A DNA stretch of 10,091 nt, from positions 1 to 10,091 of the forward strand of contig JAEWDG010000187.1 in the NCBI GenBank assembly GCA_023390215.1, read 5' to 3'. The notes under the pieces were generated by a model that was not told the origin of the DNA, did not search any database, and saw only the letters and a list, made by a program, of their open reading frames with translations. The stretch's first letter is position 1; each line of letters starts with the position of its first letter. The DNA is from Bacteroidota bacterium (lineage in GTDB: Bacteria; Bacteroidota; Bacteroidia; Chitinophagales; Chitinophagaceae). The translations under genes were made by a program, and so were the position numbers. Shown here piece after piece: positions 6,656-10,091 of this stretch.

Positions 6656-7414
6656 ATGAAACAGATCCCTAATCTGATCACACTGCTCAATCTTATTTTC
6701 GGATGCATGGCGATTGTCGCTATGATGCAAAACGGCATAACCGTTCAATTCCAACCTGAAGGTGGTCAATTCATTGATCTTCCTGAAAAGATTTGGTACG
6801 CTTCATTATTTATTGGTCTTGCCGCGGTGGTTGATTTTTTTGATGGATTTATTGCGCGATTAATGGGTTCAGGATCAGAGATGGGTAAACAACTGGATTC
6901 ACTGGCCGATGTTGTGAGTTTTGGTGTGGCACCTTCCATGATCATCTATCAGTTCCTGCGCATGAGTTATGCGCACGAAGAAAATGGGATCGATGTAAGT
7001 ACCTGGTTGCTGGTTCCCGCATTCTTTATTGCTGCAGGTGCAGCGTGGCGCCTTGCAAAATTCAACCTTGATACAAAGCAGCAGTACAGTTTTAGTGGCG
7101 TTCCTACACCCGCAGTGGGATTGCTGATCGCTTCATTTCCACTCATATATTGGTATATGCCTGCAGAGCTGATCATTAAGATCCTGTTGAACAAATGGTT
7201 CCTTTATGTGTTGATCCTGCTCCTTGTATGGCTGATGGTTTCTAACCTTCCCATGCTGGCATTGAAATTTCGCAACCCCAGTTTGAAAACGAATATGCCG
7301 CAATTCATACTGTTGATCATTGCCACGATCGCCATTGTTTTTCTCAAATGGCTGGCCGTACCCTTGATATTCGCCGCGTACATTGTTTTATCTTTGGTTT
7401 TTAAAAAACGATAA
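6656..7414 (+). CDS. pssA: CDP-diacylglycerol-serine O-phosphatidyltransferase
   Basis: This 252-residue integral membrane enzyme probably makes phosphatidylserine from CDP-diacylglycerol and serine, the precursor of phosphatidylethanolamine. The full CDP-alcohol phosphatidyltransferase motif D-x2-DG-x2-AR-x8-G-x3-D-x3-D is present: Asp60, Asp63-Gly64, Ala67-Arg68, Gly77, Asp81, Asp85. Hydrophobic segments lie near 5-24, 47-62, 86-103, 112-130, 145-168, 178-203 and 216-250 (the last long enough for two passes), so about eight membrane helices. The serine specificity is inferred from the N-terminal PNLITLLNLIFGCMAIV signature and from the SFGVAPSMI segment after the motif, both typical of PssA rather than of phosphatidylglycerophosphate synthase. 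It is the B. subtilis-type enzyme, unrelated to E. coli PssA. It starts 12 nt after pepP and ends 2 nt before purS, so it is probably co-transcribed with both. Confidence 0.93.
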   Translation: MKQIPNLITLLNLIFGCMAIVAMMQNGITVQFQPEGGQFIDLPEKIWYASLFIGLAAVVDFFDGFIARLMGSGSEMGKQLDSLADVVSFGVAPSMIIYQFLRMSYAHEENGIDVSTWLLVPAFFIAAGAAWRLAKFNLDTKQQYSFSGVPTPAVGLLIASFPLIYWYMPAELIIKILLNKWFLYVLILLLVWLMVSNLPMLALKFRNPSLKTNMPQFILLIIATIAIVFLKWLAVPLIFAAYIVLSLVFKKR

Positions 7415-7416
7415 TT

Positions 7417-7662
7417 ATGTTGTTTACTGCACAGGTGAAAGTGATGCCGCTCAAAGATCTGCTCGATCCCCAGGGAAAAGCTGTTTTGGGCGGGTTAAAC
7501 AATCTTGGATTGAATCAGGTGTCCGACGTGCGTATAGGTAAACATATCGATCTGCAAATTGAAGCTGAAAGCAAAGAAACAGCGCTGGCGCTTGCAAACG
7601 ATGCGGCAAAAAAATTCCTCGCTAACCCCGTGATGGAAGTTTTCGAAGTGGAAATTTCCTAG
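7417..7662 (+). CDS. purS: Phosphoribosylformylglycinamidine synthase subunit PurS
   Basis: This 81-residue protein matches PurS, the small structural subunit that bridges PurL (synthetase) and PurQ (glutaminase) in the fourth step of purine synthesis. Recognisable features are the N-terminal beta strand FTAQVKVMPLKDLLDPQG, the KAVLGGLNNLGLNQVSDVRIGKHIDL block and a C-terminal FLANPVMEVFEVEI strand, all in the order of the family fold. Length is normal (about 80). Presence of PurS implies that the organism uses the three-part small-PurL enzyme, but purL and purQ are not in the window. The start follows pssA by 2 nt and has the ATTATG context without a Shine-Dalgarno sequence. rsmI follows after 11 nt. 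Confidence 0.93.
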   Translation: MLFTAQVKVMPLKDLLDPQGKAVLGGLNNLGLNQVSDVRIGKHIDLQIEAESKETALALANDAAKKFLANPVMEVFEVEIS

Positions 7663-7673
7663 CCAGGTTTATT

Positions 7674-8339
7674 ATGTTGTACCTGGTACCATCTCCCATT
7701 GGCAATCTGGCTGACATGAGCTTCCGCGCGGTGGAAGTGTTGAAATCCGTAGATCTTATTCTTGCCGAAGACACACGAACTTCTTCGGTTCTGCTACAGC
7801 ATTACGGTATCAGTAATCCACTGTCTCCCTATCATCAGCATAATGAACATAAGGTTCTTCAACATCTTGTCGACCAACTCATCAACGGAAAAAAGATGGC
7901 TGTCCTTACAGATGCAGGCACTCCTGGCATCAGTGATCCCGCTTTTCTGCTGGTGAGGGAATGTATACGGAATAACATTAAAGTGGAATGTCTGCCTGGT
8001 GCAACTGCATTTGTTCCGGCGCTGATCAACAGTGGGTTGCCCTCAAACCGTTTTTGTTTTGAAGGATTCCTTCCATTGAAAAAAGGAAGGCAAACTTTAT
8101 TAAAGAAACTTTCAACTGAGGAACGAACTATGATATTTTATGAAAGTCCGCTTCGCCTCGTTAAAACGCTTCAACATTTTGCAGAATATTTTGGTAACGG
8201 GCGCAATGCTTCAGTAAGCCGGGAACTGTCAAAAAAGTTTGAAGAGAATATCAGGGGCACACTGGAGGAATTGATCCAACATTTTGAGATCCATCCTCCA
8301 AAAGGAGAGATCGTTATTGTGGTTCAGGGTATGGATTAG
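7674..8339 (+). CDS. rsmI: 16S rRNA (cytidine-1402-2'-O)-methyltransferase
   Basis: This SAM-dependent enzyme of the tetrapyrrole-methylase fold would methylate the 2'-OH of C1402 in the ribosomal decoding centre. Signatures are PSPIGNLADMSFRA at 6-19, AEDTR at 31-35, HQHNE at 54-58, VLTDAGTPGISDPA at 77-90, LPGATA at 107-112, the FEGFLP segment at 129-134 and FYESPLRL at 145-152. SRELSKKFEE near 182-191 is the conserved ARELTK-like element. At 221 residues it lacks the C-terminal extension (about 60 residues) of E. coli RsmI, as in many RsmI proteins of this phylum. The PIGNL motif argues that it is true RsmI rather than the paralogous Bacteroidota methyltransferase. It lies 11 nt after purS, within the pepP-pssA-purS run. 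Confidence 0.95.
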   Translation: MLYLVPSPIGNLADMSFRAVEVLKSVDLILAEDTRTSSVLLQHYGISNPLSPYHQHNEHKVLQHLVDQLINGKKMAVLTDAGTPGISDPAFLLVRECIRNNIKVECLPGATAFVPALINSGLPSNRFCFEGFLPLKKGRQTLLKKLSTEERTMIFYESPLRLVKTLQHFAEYFGNGRNASVSRELSKKFEENIRGTLEELIQHFEIHPPKGEIVIVVQGMD

Positions 8340-8372
8340 TGTTAGCATATTGTAAAAACAGTTCTGTAGAGT

Positions 8373-9545
8373 TTGTCAAATTATAAATTCGTGTTCGTGA
8401 AGTGTTTGGTTATAGCCGCGTTTTCTTTTCTTACAATTTCAACTCAGGCACAGGACCTTGATTTTGCGAGGGGTATTGTTGATACCCTTACCTCATCTGC
8501 TTTTTGGGGAAGAGGCTATACGAAAGGAGGGATGGAGAAGGCCGGAAATTACCTGGTTGCCCGTTTTCGTCAGCTTGGATTGATTCCAATGGATGGGAAA
8601 GATTTTAAACAGGGGTTTTCCTATCCTGTAAATTTTTTCCCGGGAAGTATGCGTCTTGAAATTGACGGCATAAAATTAAAACCCGGTGAAGATTTTATCG
8701 TAAGCCCGGAAAGTAAGGGAATAAAAGCCCATGGCGAAGTTTTTAAAAAAGACAGCGCAGCATTTGCGGATCCTGAAAACAAATTATTGATCGTTCTGAA
8801 AGACAAACTTACCTGGAGTGTAGCACAGCAACAGGCAGATTACACTATGATCAGCGTTGACAGGAAAAAAATCACATCCGCAAAAAAATATAAGATAAAT
8901 ATTGAAGCAGCGTTCGATAAAAATTTTGAGGCGTTTAATGTGTGTGGAATGGTGAAGGGATCGGAGAAGCCGGATTCTTTTATTTTCATAACCGCGCACT
9001 ATGACCATCTGGGCGGAATGGGGAAAGATGTTTATTTTCCCGGAGCGAACGACAATGCAAGCGGGATCTCTTTATTACTGAATCTCGCAAGATATTATGC
9101 GGAACATCCAGCGAAGTACAGTATCGGTTTTATTTGTTTTGCAGGTGAAGAAGCAGGTCTGGTGGGTTCTGATTATTTCGTAAAACATCCACTCATCGAT
9201 TTGCATACCATTCGTTTCCTCATCAATACCGATCTTGCCGGAACAGGGGAGGAAGGTATAACTGTTGTAAATGCAACGGAATATCCCATCGAGTTTGCCT
9301 GGTTGCAGGAAATTAATGAAACTGCTCATTTGCTCGCCGCGGTAAATCCCAGGGGGAAAGCGGCAAACAGCGACCATTATTTTTTTACTGAAGCCGGAGT
9401 TCCTGCTTTTTTCTTTTATACACTCGGAGGTATAAAAGCCTATCATGATGTATTTGATAAAGCGGCAACACTTCCTTTAAATGAACATGAAGATCTTTTT
9501 AAACTTTTGATAGCATTCAACAAAAGGCTGATGGCCGAAAACTAA
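8373..9545 (+). CDS. Secreted M28 family zinc metallopeptidase
   Basis: The protein (390 residues from a TTG start) has a Sec signal peptide (hydrophobic residues about 11-22, then TQAQ, cleavage probably before DLD) and an M28 domain. The two-zinc site is complete: His209 (TAHYDHLGG), Asp227 (GANDNASG), catalytic Glu259 with ligand Glu260 (FAGEEAGLVGS), Asp287 (INTDLAG) and His358 (AYHDVFD); SDHYFFTEAGVPAFFF is also typical. It probably trims peptides as an aminopeptidase in the periplasm or outside the cell; the exact substrate is unknown. No ATG start is available: a stop at 8367 limits the frame, leaving TTG 8373, GTG 8391 or GTG 8397. I prefer 8373 because it gives a positively charged n-region (SNYKF), but 8391 is nearly as good. 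It follows rsmI by 33 nt and precedes an M1 peptidase by 2 nt. Confidence 0.9.
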   Translation: MSNYKFVFVKCLVIAAFSFLTISTQAQDLDFARGIVDTLTSSAFWGRGYTKGGMEKAGNYLVARFRQLGLIPMDGKDFKQGFSYPVNFFPGSMRLEIDGIKLKPGEDFIVSPESKGIKAHGEVFKKDSAAFADPENKLLIVLKDKLTWSVAQQQADYTMISVDRKKITSAKKYKINIEAAFDKNFEAFNVCGMVKGSEKPDSFIFITAHYDHLGGMGKDVYFPGANDNASGISLLLNLARYYAEHPAKYSIGFICFAGEEAGLVGSDYFVKHPLIDLHTIRFLINTDLAGTGEEGITVVNATEYPIEFAWLQEINETAHLLAAVNPRGKAANSDHYFFTEAGVPAFFFYTLGGIKAYHDVFDKAATLPLNEHEDLFKLLIAFNKRLMAEN

Positions 9546-9547
9546 TT

Positions 9548-10091
9548 ATGAAAAATCTAATTACCGTATTTCTTTGCTTTCCCGTTTTTGCATTTGGTCA
9601 GGCTGCAGGCTGGCAACAGTCAATTAAGTACAATATGGATATTAATCTGGATGTAAAGACCAATTTGCTCACCGGCAGGCAAAATGTTTCGTACAGCAAC
9701 AATTCTCCGGATACAATCCGGAAACTTTTCGTGCATCTGTTCTTTAATGCATTTCAACCCAACAGCATGATGGATGTGAGCAGCAGAAGTACGGAAAACC
9801 TGGTAATAGGGAAAACCAGGTCGGGCATGAATGCCACCGATTTCGACAGGCGTTTTAAGAAACGCGTGGTGGACCTGAAGCCAGAAGAACAGGGGTTTTG
9901 CCATGTCACTAAATTCCTGGTGAACGGTAAAGCGCAAAAGATCACCGAGAGGGAAACCATCCTGGAAGTTGAGCTGGATAAACCCCTGTTACCGAAATCA
10001 ACCCTGAACTATGTTGTTGAGTTTTTTGAACAGGTGCCGAAACTTTCAAGAAGAAGCGGCAGAGACAGTGATGAAGGGATCAGGTATAGTA
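9548..10091 (+). CDS. Secreted M1 family metallopeptidase, N-terminal part
   Basis: The frame stays open from the ATG at 9548 to the window end: 181 residues of a longer protein. It begins with a signal peptide (a hydrophobic run from about residue 4 to 17, ending AFGQA). The mature start, GWQQSIKYNMDINLDV, then LTGRQNVSYSNNSPDTIRKLFVHLFFNAF, resembles the beta-sheet N-terminal domain of exported Bacteroidota M1 aminopeptidases. The decisive GAMEN and HExxH-x18-E motifs would lie beyond the window, so catalytic competence cannot be judged. It starts 2 nt after the M28 gene stop, with the ATTATG context, so both secreted peptidases are probably made from one transcript and may act together on peptides in the envelope or outside the cell. 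The family call rests on the N-terminal pattern only. Confidence 0.78.
   Translation, partial: MKNLITVFLCFPVFAFGQAAGWQQSIKYNMDINLDVKTNLLTGRQNVSYSNNSPDTIRKLFVHLFFNAFQPNSMMDVSSRSTENLVIGKTRSGMNATDFDRRFKKRVVDLKPEEQGFCHVTKFLVNGKAQKITERETILEVELDKPLLPKSTLNYVVEFFEQVPKLSRRSGRDSDEGIRYS

Noticed and set aside
8358..8367. ACAG-TT-CTGT repeat after rsmI as an intrinsic terminator
   Set aside because: The stem is 4 bp with a 2-nt loop, too small for a stable hairpin, and no U-run follows.
8367..8375. TAGAGTTTG upstream of the M28 gene as a -7 promoter element
   Set aside because: It has three rather than two bases between TA and TTTG, and the nearest upstream TTG (8350-8352) is only 14 nt away, too close for a -33 element.
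1..10091. A hidden defence, phage, mobile or CRISPR system
   Set aside because: All sizeable frames are accounted for by recognisable core families; I saw no direct-repeat arrays, transposase, integrase, terminal repeats or abrupt change in gene character.

Overview
The window reads as ordinary chromosomal core DNA of a Bacteroidota bacterium, most likely in or near the Chitinophagaceae (the family-level call is inference). The evidence is a PorD-type type IX secretion gene and a DUF4296 lipoprotein, both lineage-typical; almost no Shine-Dalgarno sequences, with A/T-rich leaders such as ATTATG at several starts; and a textbook Bacteroidota promoter (TTG, 21 nt, TACCTTTG) in front of pckA. I see no mobile element, CRISPR array, tRNA, rRNA, phage gene or defence cassette. 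I found no sign of a new multi-gene system.

Left block (1-3414, plus strand): the C-terminal part of coaBC (coenzyme A synthesis), then porD, a DUF4296 lipoprotein, and scoA/scoB (succinyl-CoA:3-ketoacid CoA-transferase). Neighbours overlap by 8, 4 and 20 nt or are 5 nt apart, so they probably form one translationally coupled operon. It ends at a perfect 10-bp GC-rich hairpin (3439-3462) that also serves the convergent gene.

Middle block (3487-5353): pckA (ATP-dependent PEP carboxykinase) on the minus strand, with its promoter at 5117-5148. The 262-nt gap to the divergent gene holds that promoter and several inverted repeats, including a cluster of TCAGC/GCTGA half-sites over the pckA -33 element. 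This is the most interesting non-coding stretch here.

Right block (5354-10091, plus strand): pepP (Xaa-Pro aminopeptidase), pssA (phosphatidylserine synthase), purS (small subunit of FGAM synthase), rsmI (16S rRNA C1402 2'-O-methyltransferase), a secreted M28 peptidase, and the start of a secreted M1 peptidase that runs off the window. Gaps are 2 to 33 nt, which suggests one long housekeeping transcript, possibly with an internal promoter before the M28 gene.

Together the genes cover CoA and ketone-body/acyl-CoA metabolism, gluconeogenesis, phospholipid and purine synthesis, ribosome modification, and peptide breakdown in the cytoplasm and envelope.
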